Source of the DNA: JAQAZP01 sp965531145
GTDB lineage: Bacteria > Acidobacteriota > JAQAZP01
DNA: 64,000 bases
Direction of reading: 5' to 3'
Assembly (NCBI GenBank): GCA_965531145.1
Contig: CBESOE010000005.1
Span: 1-64,000, forward strand
Position numbers and translations under genes: made by a program. The notes beneath the pieces were generated by a model that worked only from the letters and a program-made list of their open reading frames with translations, was not told the origin of the DNA and did not search any database. Positions 8,133-16,649 of the stretch are shown here, piece by piece (within the stretch, counting starts at the first letter, position 1; every line of letters begins with the position of its first letter).

Positions 8133-9014
8133 TTACCTTTCTCGATGAAGATTGGGGAATATAAACCCGAGGGTGAAGCTGAAGACCGCCTTCGGGGCGG
8201 CATCGGGTTTGAAGACATGGTAATACCCTTCCAGTTTCAGATCGATTATCTGTTTACCAACCCGGAACAGGCGACCGGCCCCACCGCCCACAGGGACGAT
8301 CCAGCGGTTCCGGCCTGTCTGCATCCAGTTGACCATGATAATCGGGTCGGTGAACAGAAACCACTTGTCATTGATCTTCCAGTTGAAGATTGGTTCAACC
8401 ACCAGGTTGCTGATGTTTGAGCGGTCGGCATCGCCGCCAAGCGACCACAACTGCCTCGTGATCATGGTCAGTCCCCAACGATCTTGCCGGGCCAGGAAGA
8501 CCAGCGCCGGACCGGCGCCCCACTTGCCGCTGCCCAACTGGTCCTCGGTGGCGGTGGGGAAAGAAGCCACCATCCCACCCGCGATGCTGACCGGTTTCAA
8601 ACCTCGAGGTTCAACCGCAAAAATATAGGAGATATCACCGAGCCCGGTGAGACTTTTCCCGCCCACCGGCTGGGTCTGATCCGGCAGCCAGGTGGCATTT
8701 TCGTCGAGGGCCGTTATCGGCACGACCACTCGGTTGATCACATACCATTCATTTGTATTGAAGGTGTAGATGGGACGGATGTTGAGCACGGTGAAATCGC
8801 CGTTGTGCGCCCCGTTATCAGTGGTGAACTTGAACGGCAGGGACAACACCGATTTGCGCTCGTCCCCCGCACCGGAGCCGGGCGCACCGCCGGAAATGTC
8901 CTCGGCAGTTGAATCCGCCCCGTCAGGGGGATCCGCCCCTTCCACGGCCATCAGGGCAGGATGGAACACCAGCACGGTAAATATGGCGAACCATAAAGCC
9001 ACTCGATTGTTCAT
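8133..9014 (-). CDS. Outer-membrane barrel protein, neuromedin-U-like/transporter family
   Basis: 293 residues starting at 9014 behind AGGGTGAG. It has a signal peptide and a short acidic/Gly linker (about 28-52). A beta-barrel domain follows with recognisable strands (LPFKFTTDNGAHNGDFTVLNIRPIY, WYVINRVVVPITAL, GLGDISYIFAVEP, WGAGPALVFLARQDRWGLT). It shares its plan with the next gene downstream. Family knowledge: proteins of this group sit beside catabolic operons and are thought to form hydrophobic-substrate channels. The upstream ABM monooxygenase gene lies 127 bases away on the same strand and may be co-transcribed from the sigma-54 promoter at 9482-9496. Confidence 0.7.
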   Translation of the reverse strand: MNNRVALWFAIFTVLVFHPALMAVEGADPPDGADSTAEDISGGAPGSGAGDERKSVLSLPFKFTTDNGAHNGDFTVLNIRPIYTFNTNEWYVINRVVVPITALDENATWLPDQTQPVGGKSLTGLGDISYIFAVEPRGLKPVSIAGGMVASFPTATEDQLGSGKWGAGPALVFLARQDRWGLTMITRQLWSLGGDADRSNISNLVVEPIFNWKINDKWFLFTDPIIMVNWMQTGRNRWIVPVGGGAGRLFRVGKQIIDLKLEGYYHVFKPDAAPKAVFSFTLGFIFPNLHRER

Positions 9015-9141
9015 CTACTCACCCTGATCCGGGATGACTATCATTAATTCGTAGCCCGAACCCGGTACCGGAACTCGCAATTCCTTGAGGGGGCCCAGGA
9101 TGCGGATGGCGCCAGTACAAAGTAGAGAAATGCCTTGCAAC

Positions 9142-9441
9142 TCAGCTGACGGTGACCGGGGCCTGGAATTCCATGATTTTCATGTTCTCCATCCGCCCGA
9201 GGACTTCGATGGCTCCCATAATCGTCTGGAACCGCCCTGTCTGCATGTGCGCCTCGAGGAGAGCCATCGACTTCCAGTGCTCGACCCAGAGCAGCCGGTT
9301 GTTCCAACCGATCTGGTCATAAAGCCCCTGGTCCAGGCAGCCTTCTTCCCTTGCCTCGGGCCTGGAAAGCGACTCGAAGGTCTGGAAGAACTCGTGGCGT
9401 TGGCGACGATCCATGGTGATGATGACCTGAAAACCTACCAT
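9142..9441 (-). CDS. Small ABM-type (antibiotic biosynthesis monooxygenase-like) protein
   Basis: 99 residues from the ATG at 9441, which has AGAGGAGT upstream; a longer frame to 9510 would read through the sigma-54 promoter and is rejected. The compact ferredoxin-like alpha+beta plan (VGFQVIITMDRRQRHEFFQTF, then RLLWVEHWKSMALLEAHMQT, then a final strand MKIMEF) fits the dimeric ABM/quinol monooxygenase fold. Members oxidise aromatic or polyketide substrates, degrade haem, or only bind ligands; key residues do not distinguish these here. Cytoplasmic. A sigma-54 promoter directly upstream and a sigma-54 activator gene 180 bases further up on the same strand suggest inducible expression. Confidence 0.6.
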   Translation of the reverse strand: MVGFQVIITMDRRQRHEFFQTFESLSRPEAREEGCLDQGLYDQIGWNNRLLWVEHWKSMALLEAHMQTGRFQTIMGAIEVLGRMENMKIMEFQAPVTVS

Positions 9442-9481
9442 ATCCCACTCCTCTTGTGCAATGATCTCCCCAACTAGTAAA

Positions 9482-9496
9482 GCAATCGGGATGCCA
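9482..9496 (-). promoter_or_regulatory. Sigma-54 (-24/-12) promoter upstream of the ABM gene
   Basis: Read on the minus strand, the sequence is TGGCATCCCGATTGC. This matches the consensus TGGCACG-N4-TTGC at all positions except two in the centre (C to T, G to C), with the invariant GG and GC dinucleotides in exact register. The predicted start is near 9470, about 30 bases ahead of the ABM start codon. The gene immediately upstream on the same strand (9620-11104) encodes a sigma-54 activator. Confidence 0.6.
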
Positions 9497-9514
9497 GATG
9501 GCCGCCTCACCTGG

Positions 9515-9545
9515 TTATTCAGCCAAACTATTCATTTTATTCAGC
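9515..9545. promoter_or_regulatory. Candidate activator-binding direct repeat
   Basis: Two exact copies of TTATTCAGC start at 9515 and 9537, 22 bases apart, or about two helical turns, so both would face the same side of the DNA. They lie 20-50 bases upstream of the sigma-54 promoter, which is closer than the usual enhancer distance. Inferred to be the binding site of the adjacent Fis-type regulator; not proven. Confidence 0.35.
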
Positions 9546-9619
9546 TTAATTGAAATTGTGCACAAAGAAGAGGACGCAGCCAGGCCACCATATATGGCGG
9601 GTCACGGTATGTGGTGGAT

Positions 9620-11104
9620 TCAGGAGGGTCGGGACCACTTGATCCCCAGCTTGCTCATCCGGTTGCGGAGGGTGCTTGGTTTGAGTTGGAGAATCTCCGC
9701 GGCACCGCCGGATCCCTCCACCTTGCCGCCGGTCCGGTCGAGCACTCTCATGATGTGCCGCCGCTGGATCTCGTCCAGGCTCTGCGATTCGTCACCGGGG
9801 ATACCCGGAGACAGGCCACCGCCGTTTTTCTGCAGCAGTGGCGGCATGCCAACGACCTCATCCCGGGCGGCCACAACCGCACTCTCGAGCACGTTTTTCA
9901 GCTCCCGGATGTTGCCCATCCAGGGGTGCCGGGTAATCCTGTTCATAACGTGCACCGGGATCTGGTCGACGGTCTTTCCCTGCTGGCTGGAAAAGCGGGT
10001 GAGAAAGTGATGGACCAGCAGGGGGATGTCCTCCGGCCGGTCGCGGAGCGGGGGGACAGTGATCGGGTAGACGTTGAGCCGGTAGAAGAGGTCACGGCGA
10101 AAACGCCCGGCCTCCACTTCGTCCGCCAGGCAACGGTTGGTGGCGGTGATCAGGCGGACGTCGACGTGCTTGCCCTTCTCGCTGCCCACCCGCGAGACCA
10201 TGCCGTCTTCCAGCACGCTGAGCAGCTTGGCCTGTATCTCCAGGGGCAGCTCGCTGATCTCGTCGAGGAAGAGGGTGCCCTTGTCCGCCAGCTCGAAGTG
10301 GCCCCGCCGCCGCTGGATCGCCCCGGTGAAGGCCCCCTTCTCGTGGCCGAACAGTTCGCTCTCGATGAGGCTGGTGGACATGGCCGCACAGTTGACCTTG
10401 ATCAGCGGCCGTTTTCGACGCGGGCTGCGCCCGTGGATGGCCCGGGCCACCAGCTCCTTGCCCACGCCGGTCTCACCCTCGATGAACACGGTGGTGGTGG
10501 TGGGCGCCACCTCGGAGATCCGGTGCCAGACATACTTGATCGGCTTGCTCTCGCCGATCATCTCCTCGAAGTTGGACGCCGCCTGGATCTCCCGCTGCAG
10601 GTAGATGTTCTCGGCCTCCAGCTGGTCGCGCAGCCGTGAGACCTCGGCCAGGGCAACCTTCAGGTCCTCCTCGGCCGCGACCCGGTCGGTGACGTCGGTG
10701 ACGCTCTCCAGCACCTGCACCACCTCACCGTTCTCGTCCTTGATCGGCTGGGAAACGATGTAATGCCAGGCCCGGCTCGGGCCGTCGGTCCGGCGCCTGG
10801 TCTTGTGCGCCTCCCCGTCGGCAAAGGCCATCAGGGCCCCGCACCCTTCGCAGGGCGTGGTCCGGTCTTCGGAAAAGGTGAAGCACTTCTGCCCGACAGG
10901 ATCCCCGTGCGGGATCATCTTGCGCAACTTCTCGTTCATCCAGACCACGTTGAGGTCACGGTCGATCAGCACCATCCCCGTGTCCAGCGCGGCGAGAATG
11001 ACGCTCATCTGATAGCTTTCCCTGGCCAGCTCATCGCGGGAAAGGTCGTTCCAATCAGTGTCGTTGTGATCCTGGGAGTGGTTCGGCTTTTTTGGGTGCT
11101 TCAT
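9620..11104 (-). CDS. PAS-containing sigma-54-dependent transcriptional activator
   Basis: 494 residues. An N-terminal PAS sensor (about 30-145) carries cysteines at 74, 85 and 88 in a CF-x9-CEGC arrangement common in this PAS type. A short coiled-coil linker (about 145-178) follows, then the AAA+ domain (about 180-410) with Walker A GETGVGKE (210-217), the sigma-54-contacting GAFTGA loop (257-262) and Walker B GTLFLDE (276-282). A Fis-type helix-turn-helix (about 442-490) completes it. The intact GAFTGA loop means it should remodel sigma-54 holoenzyme. There is no phosphorylatable receiver, so it probably senses a ligand or redox signal through PAS. Likely targets are the ABM gene behind 9482-9496 and perhaps the barrels and sulfatase further downstream. 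The ribosome-binding site at 11104 is weak. Confidence 0.92.
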   Translation of the reverse strand: MKHPKKPNHSQDHNDTDWNDLSRDELARESYQMSVILAALDTGMVLIDRDLNVVWMNEKLRKMIPHGDPVGQKCFTFSEDRTTPCEGCGALMAFADGEAHKTRRRTDGPSRAWHYIVSQPIKDENGEVVQVLESVTDVTDRVAAEEDLKVALAEVSRLRDQLEAENIYLQREIQAASNFEEMIGESKPIKYVWHRISEVAPTTTTVFIEGETGVGKELVARAIHGRSPRRKRPLIKVNCAAMSTSLIESELFGHEKGAFTGAIQRRRGHFELADKGTLFLDEISELPLEIQAKLLSVLEDGMVSRVGSEKGKHVDVRLITATNRCLADEVEAGRFRRDLFYRLNVYPITVPPLRDRPEDIPLLVHHFLTRFSSQQGKTVDQIPVHVMNRITRHPWMGNIRELKNVLESAVVAARDEVVGMPPLLQKNGGGLSPGIPGDESQSLDEIQRRHIMRVLDRTGGKVEGSGGAAEILQLKPSTLRNRMSKLGIKWSRPS

Positions 11105-11168
11105 GGGTCCGGTTCAGATCCTCGTCGAATCCTCGTGTGGGGATGGGCATGGCAGGCGCAAGAGCCCG

Positions 11169-12077
11169 TCACCAGGCGTACTGGTATCCCAGCACGACGG
11201 AGTAGTAGCGGGTGCCGGCACCGCGGTTGCCGCCGCTGCCGATCATCACACTCACCCCCTGGTTGGCCCGGATCGGGTAGGCCATGGCCACCGCCAGTCG
11301 CGTGTTGCGCTGGATGGTGGCCCGCTTGACGCCGTCGATGGTGGTCCGCCCGCCGTAGCCGTAGCCGGCGGCCAGCGCCCACCAGAACCCGGGGCGGATG
11401 GTGCGGATCGCATGCAGCTTGGTGACCAGCAGCGACTCCTGTTCGAGAAGCTGGCCCTCCAGGTAGTCACTGTTGTTGCCGAACAGCCAGGCGCCCACCG
11501 CGCCCTCGATGCTCCACTTGCCCAGCGGGTGACCGAACCCGATCTCGGGGATCAGGCCCCAGCGGTTGGCTCCGAGATTTATCGCCCTGGTCCCGTCGTA
11601 TTCTCCGGTGGGCGCGATCACCTGCAGCCGGAGGCCCCACACCGTATCCGGTTCGTAATCGGCCATCTCCGCCGCGGACATGGCCTCGGCCCCGGCAAAC
11701 AGGGTTTCGATAACCACCCGGGTGTCGGCGAGGCCGTTGGTGTCACGGGTGCGAAATTCGCCTTCGACAATACCGTCCCAGTGGCCGCTGGACCAGGGCT
11801 GCACCAGCTTCAGTTTCGTGGGCCGGCCGAACATCTCCAGGGTGCGGACATACCGTGCCACCACCAGGTGCACTTCCGAATCGACGTCATCGATCGGCAG
11901 CGACGGATCGAGGAACACCGCGCCGGTCAGAAAACCGTACCCGATGCTGAAGAAATTGAGGCCCACCGGCGCCACTGAGTAGGACCGGGGCTCGAACTCC
12001 TGGGCGCCGGCCGGGGACAGACCAAACAGCGCACACAGAATGCCGGCAAGTACCCAGGCTCTGTTCAGTTTCACCAT
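11169..12077 (-). CDS. Outer-membrane transporter-like barrel (MetA/phenol-degradation type)
   Basis: 302 residues from the ATG at 12077, which follows AAGGGAGAAC; an upstream start at 12167 would run into an inverted-repeat element and is rejected. It has a signal peptide ending near AGAQ, then a beta-barrel with strands such as GLRLQVIAPTGEYD, LIPEIGFGHPLGKWSIEGAV and WWALAAGYGYGG, closing on an aromatic residue (LGYQYAW). The PTGEYD strand followed by a WGLIPEIGF stretch is typical of the family named after the meta-pathway phenol cluster, whose members are thought to import hydrophobic compounds. It is immediately upstream of the sigma-54 activator gene, on the same strand. Confidence 0.75.
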   Translation of the reverse strand: MVKLNRAWVLAGILCALFGLSPAGAQEFEPRSYSVAPVGLNFFSIGYGFLTGAVFLDPSLPIDDVDSEVHLVVARYVRTLEMFGRPTKLKLVQPWSSGHWDGIVEGEFRTRDTNGLADTRVVIETLFAGAEAMSAAEMADYEPDTVWGLRLQVIAPTGEYDGTRAINLGANRWGLIPEIGFGHPLGKWSIEGAVGAWLFGNNSDYLEGQLLEQESLLVTKLHAIRTIRPGFWWALAAGYGYGGRTTIDGVKRATIQRNTRLAVAMAYPIRANQGVSVMIGSGGNRGAGTRYYSVVLGYQYAW

Positions 12078-12162
12078 GTTCTCCCTTAGCAGTTGTATCC
12101 AGGCTTGATCACAGGCCTGTGGTTCTGAGGAAACAAACGGTGATAAGGCATAATGCCCTACT

Positions 12163-12250
12163 GTCATTGCGAGCGTAGCGAAGCAATCTCTCCGGCAACG
12201 ATACCGACGTCAATGAGATTGCTTCGTCGCCTGCGGCTCCTCGCAACGAC
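12163..12250. repeat. Inverted-repeat (REP/MITE-like) element in a 368-base intergenic gap
   Basis: The outer arms begin GTCATTGCGAG and end TCGCAACGAC. The inner parts are CGAAGCAATCTC on the left and GAGATTGCTTCG on the right, around a 24-base centre; the right arm carries an 8-base insertion. From memory, very similar sequences are scattered through many deltaproteobacterial and related genomes as non-coding mobile repeats; a search would confirm this. The rest of the gap (12078-12445) holds only the hairpin at 12382-12423 and no credible gene. Confidence 0.65.
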
Positions 12251-12381
12251 ACCACGGGACAGCGCTGTTCCTTTCAATCACCAACTGCGGCTCATGATGA
12301 AAGTATAGAAGATGATTTTGAAGTTGACAATATTTAACCGAACCGGTGACCAGTGCTGCGGGATTCCGGCCGGAAAGAACT

Positions 12382-12423
12382 CGGCCCGCCGCCGACCGGT
12401 CTCTCGACGGTCGGGGCGGGCCG
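12382..12423 (-). terminator. Terminator of the esterase gene
   Basis: On the minus strand a long GC-rich stem (CGGCCCGCC / GGCGGGCCG, extended by GACCG / CGGTC) is followed by a short TTCTTT stretch. It lies 23 bases past the stop of the gene ending at 12446. Confidence 0.5.
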
Positions 12424-12445
12424 GTGGTCTGCCAATCATCACGGA

Positions 12446-12799
12446 TCAGGGAGCGGCCCCGGTCACCGTGCACTTGTCACTGTTGGTGCTGCCCGACGGG
12501 GCGTGGGGCGGCTGGTTGTATGGCGCGGGCGTCACATCCCGCGACATGAAGGTGAACAGGTTGTCACCGATAACATAGCCCAGAGCCGGCAGGGTCTGGT
12601 TCCACTGGGTAACCACGTTCTGCTGCGGCTGGATGACCTGGTACCCACGCCGCCAGTTGGCGATGTGCTTGCCGCTGGCCAGGTCCAGATCCACCTGGGT
12701 GGCCACTCGCCGGAAACTGTCACAGGTGTTGGTGATGGTGTAATTCATGTGGGTGATGAAGGGAACCGTACCGGCGGCAGGGATGCAGCTCACATCGTC
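12446..12799 (-). repeat. Module B, copy at C-terminus of the esterase
   Basis: 117 residues plus stop. Conserved points are a CxPxxGxxPF start, an R-A-x-V strand, NWRxG, WNQxLPAL, GDN-F, then DVTPAPYNQPP and a short Ser/Thr/Asp tail. Confidence 0.7.
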
Positions 12800-15568
12800 G
12801 ACAATGGTGGGGACGATGGACTTCTTGCCCCAGATCTCAATGTCATCGATGTTCCAGCCGCAATAGGTGTTGGCTCCATCGGTGGGGCCCATGGTCCAGC
12901 GGACTCTCACGTCGGACCGTCCGTCCGCCACCGCCGAGATGTCGATGTCCATCTGCACCCAGCTGCTGTCGACGATCTCCGTCTGGTTCTCCCACACCGT
13001 GACCCACGGGCCGCCGGCGGCACTTACGCGGACAGAGGCGTGGTCGTGGCTCGGGTCCTCCACCCCCAGCCAGCGCCGGAACTTCAGCCGGGTATCGGTG
13101 CTGTCCGAACAGTCAAAGGACGTGCTGGTCAGATGCTCGGCGAGGAGGTTGTTGGCGTAGTCACCGGCGAGGTTGTAACCATAGGTGTTTGCCCCGGTCC
13201 AACCGCTGTCGGGATCGGGTCCACCGTTCTCCCCCCCGGCGCCCTGCGGCGGCCCCAGGGCCCAGCCGCCGTCGGCGGTCCAGCCCGGGTTCCAGCCGAG
13301 CAGCCACTGCTGCTGGCGAACCGGATCGCTGATCGGGGCGGTGATGTTGACAATGCTCTTGGTGGCGCCGGTCAACCCCGAGGGCGGGAAGGGGGGCTGG
13401 TTGAACGGTGCGGGGGTCACGTCGGTTACCAGGACATCGTAGCGGTTGACCCCGATGCAGCTCGCCTCCTCATAGTTGTAAACCTGGACGTGGGTCTTGG
13501 CCTCGTCCGGACTGATCTCCAGCGTCCCCTGCCAGTGTCCGGGCAACTCGGTGCCGTCGGCCAGGGTGACGTCCACGCTGTAAGCCAGTGTCCGGTCCAC
13601 CGGGGCATAGCAGCCGGCGGTGAGCGAGCAGGTGATCGCCACCGGCGCCGTGCCGGAAGAGGGCGTGCAGCTGAGGTCCACCCAGGGCAGCGCCGGGATC
13701 GAATCAACACCGAACCCGGTGACCGAATCACCCTCGCCGCTGGGGAAATTGGCATAGAGCTGGTCGGTCCAGGACTGGGTGGAGGTGATCTCGGTCTCCA
13801 TGGCGATGCGCTCGCCACCGAGCTTCCAGTTGGTGTAATTGGAGTAGTCGATGCCGTCATAGGTGACGGTCCATTCCAGCCAGTCGTTGGACGGGTGGCT
13901 CACCCCGCCGGTACCGGTGGCGTAGACCGGGAAATCATCCCATCCGGTACGCCCCGGCCACCACTTGATGATATCGGTCTCGGTCTGGTCAAAGGTGCCG
14001 CTCCAGGAATGCGGCTCACCGAGAGTGCCGTCCGCCTCTTTTCTTCGGACCGAGATCTCCCAGCTCTTGCCGGCCGCACCGGAGAGGTAGAGAATGCCCG
14101 GCTCGTTGGCCACACCCAGGGCGCCGCCACCGAACACATTCCCGCCCAGACGGTAGGGCAAGGTCAGGCTGAAGGGCAGTTCGCCCAGGTTTATGGGCAC
14201 GATGTTCGTGCCATGGTAGGTCAGGTCGGTATCGAGGAAGTAGTTGCGCCCGTTCTCGTACAGCCCGTGTTCCCAGTTTGGCGGACGGTAGTCGCTGGCC
14301 ACAAAGTTGTCATCGTTCAGCACGTAATCGACAAAATCCTTGAACACGGCACTGGTGACTTCCTTCACCCCGGAAGCGTGCCCGCCCTGGAGGCTGATAA
14401 AGGTGGTGTGCTCGAGGCCGTTGTCGCTGAGCCAGTTATCCATATCGATGAAGTGGTTCAACGGGAAGAAGCAGTCGTGAGAGCTGTAGGAGATGAAGAC
14501 GTACTTGCCCTGCAGGGTCTGCAGATTGGCCGAATGGTCGGGGCTCATCTGGTTGGCCTTCTGGGCCATAGGTGTACCGTCGGTGATCGGGCCAAAGGCG
14601 GGAACCAGCAGGTCGGGGTTCATGCCGCCCGGGGGCACGTGATCGTAACGGAAAGCGCCGGGGCCCAGGTTGATGTTGTAGGTGCTGGCAAAAGCCGGAT
14701 GGGTAGCCACCGGCACCTCGCTCAACTTGCCCAGAGCCAGGGGGGAGATCTTGGCGAACAGGCCGATCACCGTGTAGTCGTATGTCTGGTGGACCATGTT
14801 CTGGGCCAGGGTCAATGCGCTGAACCCGGCACGGGACCCGCCAAAGGCGATGATGCGGTCCTTGTCGCAGCCGTAGGTGTTGTGCAACAGCTGGATCATC
14901 AGGTTCATCGCCTCGCGCGCCTCGTCGTTCACCCCCATGGAGTGATACCCGCCGTTGTTCCAGCGAACGTAAACGATGCCACGGTTGTCCTCATCGAAGA
15001 GATAGGCGTTCTTGACCCCGGTGAGGTTGAAGGGCAGTTCGTTGAAGACCCCGTCATTGAGCCCCTTGGCCCCGTAACCGGCACCATTCATCACCACCGG
15101 GTAGCGATTGGCCGCATCGATGGAGAAGTAGGGCGGGAAGGTGATGGTGAACATCGATTTTGTCGGCAGGTGCTCCGAACCCTCGAGCATCACGTGGTTG
15201 GCCACGATCTGGATCCGGTTGATGCCCATCTGCAGATCCTCGATCCGGTTGAGCACGTCCACACCGTCGATCTCCGGCTGGCAATACTCCTCCCATGACG
15301 CGAGGATATCCTGCAGGGTGCTGTTCAGCACGCCCACGTCATCGGTGTACATCCAGTCGTAGTCGTTGTACGACGGAATGTAGTCCACCCGGCCCGGGTC
15401 GGGATCGACCCCGTATCCGGGATTGAAGTACCCGGCCCCGGTCTCGGGGTCGGAGATGGTCCAGTTGGTATTGACCACGAATGGATCATCGGGATTGTCG
15501 GCACTGGCGGTGAAGGTGCATACCGCAAGGGTGAGCAGAATGAAACCGGCCACAGCCAATCTTCGCAT
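12446..15568 (-). CDS. Large secreted alpha/beta-hydrolase (esterase/peptidase-like) with module-B tail
   Basis: 1040 residues from the ATG at 15568, six bases after AAGGGGGATGACG; an ATG at 15574 is too close to that site. Signal peptide, then an alpha/beta-hydrolase domain (about 100-430) with a nucleophile elbow FGGSRAGFS (about 245) and a late catalytic-histidine candidate in LQGGHASG (about 395). A beta-rich region follows (about 430-630). The first module B is at about 631-745, then a MAM/jelly-roll-like domain with GWNIDDIEIWG (about 746-923), and a second module B closes the protein (last 117 residues). The substrate is unknown; ester or peptide hydrolysis outside the cell is the likely activity. 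Both module-B copies carry DVTPAPxNQPP, shared with proteins at 16650 and 37838. Confidence 0.75.
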   Translation of the reverse strand: MRRLAVAGFILLTLAVCTFTASADNPDDPFVVNTNWTISDPETGAGYFNPGYGVDPDPGRVDYIPSYNDYDWMYTDDVGVLNSTLQDILASWEEYCQPEIDGVDVLNRIEDLQMGINRIQIVANHVMLEGSEHLPTKSMFTITFPPYFSIDAANRYPVVMNGAGYGAKGLNDGVFNELPFNLTGVKNAYLFDEDNRGIVYVRWNNGGYHSMGVNDEAREAMNLMIQLLHNTYGCDKDRIIAFGGSRAGFSALTLAQNMVHQTYDYTVIGLFAKISPLALGKLSEVPVATHPAFASTYNINLGPGAFRYDHVPPGGMNPDLLVPAFGPITDGTPMAQKANQMSPDHSANLQTLQGKYVFISYSSHDCFFPLNHFIDMDNWLSDNGLEHTTFISLQGGHASGVKEVTSAVFKDFVDYVLNDDNFVASDYRPPNWEHGLYENGRNYFLDTDLTYHGTNIVPINLGELPFSLTLPYRLGGNVFGGGALGVANEPGILYLSGAAGKSWEISVRRKEADGTLGEPHSWSGTFDQTETDIIKWWPGRTGWDDFPVYATGTGGVSHPSNDWLEWTVTYDGIDYSNYTNWKLGGERIAMETEITSTQSWTDQLYANFPSGEGDSVTGFGVDSIPALPWVDLSCTPSSGTAPVAITCSLTAGCYAPVDRTLAYSVDVTLADGTELPGHWQGTLEISPDEAKTHVQVYNYEEASCIGVNRYDVLVTDVTPAPFNQPPFPPSGLTGATKSIVNITAPISDPVRQQQWLLGWNPGWTADGGWALGPPQGAGGENGGPDPDSGWTGANTYGYNLAGDYANNLLAEHLTSTSFDCSDSTDTRLKFRRWLGVEDPSHDHASVRVSAAGGPWVTVWENQTEIVDSSWVQMDIDISAVADGRSDVRVRWTMGPTDGANTYCGWNIDDIEIWGKKSIVPTIVDDVSCIPAAGTVPFITHMNYTITNTCDSFRRVATQVDLDLASGKHIANWRRGYQVIQPQQNVVTQWNQTLPALGYVIGDNLFTFMSRDVTPAPYNQPPHAPSGSTNSDKCTVTGAAP
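13334..13678 (-). repeat. Module B, internal copy in the esterase
   Basis: 115 residues starting DLSCTPSSG and ending with DVTPAPFNQPPFPPSG and NITAP. It is more divergent than the C-terminal copy in its middle (HWQGTLEI replaces NWRxG), which argues for an old duplication. Confidence 0.65.
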
Positions 15569-16649
15569 CGTCATCCCCCTTCATTCTTTGCCCCGTGGAA
15601 CGGCGAAGACACTCCGCCGGTTCACGGGAACTGACCTTTAAAAATGGTTCACCGCTCGTCAAGAAGAGATCCGTACTTCCCGGAAAAAGAAATCGGGGCA
15701 ACCGTACACGGGCGGGAACCCTGCCCGGCCTGAAGATCACCCCACACTGCTGTAAAACTGAAACCTACCCGAGGAAAAGCTCTATGGGAGAAAATATAAT
15801 CGCTGATGATCAAAATGTCAAACTGGGGAAACCGTCTTTTCGCACTGTTTTCCAGCGCCGAACATCCGAAAACAGACAGGGACAGTATCGGTAAACATCA
15901 TTGTCACCAAATGAAAATAAATGTGGCCCGCAGCCTCGAAACTGCGTATACATCATCAGTGGCGAAACCACGCCACAATACTCATCCAATAAAATACGGA
16001 ATCCGTTTCTGACCCGGAGGAATGTGCAATCGAACTGTCGGCAGTTGAACCCGTCCACGGCAAAAGCCACAAGACATACAATTGCAACGATTTATGGAGG
16101 TAACAATGAAAAAGGAGTACCACGGATTGTCCCGAACACGTTGCCCAGGATTCGATTCAACCAGCTCATGAGGCAGACTGACCGGATACCCCTCCCCCTT
16201 CTGACTGACCTGCCTCAGCCTCGGGACTGAAACGAGCAGACCCGGCAGCACAGTACGACTCATGCAAAGAGTCCGTTCACAATTTTTTGAAATCTTCAGT
16301 TAAGAATCGTGTCACTCGGCGAACAGTATTGCTGTACACCCGGTGGTTCTTTTTCTGCAGGTTTTCCGGCCCGATTTCGCAACTACAAATGAAGGGACCC
16401 GGTCAGACCAGACCTCAGGCCGGGATAGCGTATGTCATCGACTCCAGGGAGAGGTGACGGACCGAGGTGGACGCCAACCGGGCGTCCAGGACAATCAACA
16501 GGATCGATATTCAGAAAGGGGGATGATGCCATGCCAGCTACGCAATGGCAGGGGATGGACGGGAAACACTTCGTGTTCGACCATTCAAGTTCGAGGGACC
16601 CGCATCCTCTGTGAACGTGTGTCGACAGACAACATCCGGAGGAAAAGAG
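15569..16649. other. Long, comparatively AT-rich divergent intergenic region
   Basis: About 1.08 kb between the divergent esterase and beta-helix genes. No credible protein gene, tRNA or recognised riboswitch was seen. It holds two short frames with good ribosome-binding sites (16106-16171 and 16531-16614) and a small hairpin (GGACGCC / GGGCGTCC near 16471-16490). It presumably carries the promoters and regulatory sites of both flanking genes. Confidence 0.4.
16106..16171 (+). CDS. Possible 21-residue leader peptide
   Basis: ATG five bases after a perfect GGAGG, encoding MKKEYHGLSRTRC and eight more residues before TGA. No homology is recognised. The strong site could belong to a leader peptide or be the relic of a lost gene start; chance is also possible in AT-richer DNA. 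Confidence 0.2.
   Translation: MKKEYHGLSRTRCPGFDSTSS

Noticed and set aside
12353..15298. 981-codon plus-strand open frame
   Set aside because: Antisense to the secreted hydrolase. The composition (many GVVG, VDV, HRG) is typical of the reverse frame of a GC-rich gene; the minus strand has the signal peptide, nucleophile elbow and module B.
15891..16500. Possible riboswitch (GEMM-like) in the long intergenic region
   Set aside because: A few A-rich and hairpin elements (CGCAG ... CTGCG near 15930, GGACGCC ... GGGCGTCC near 16480) do not assemble into the conserved core of any riboswitch I can recall.
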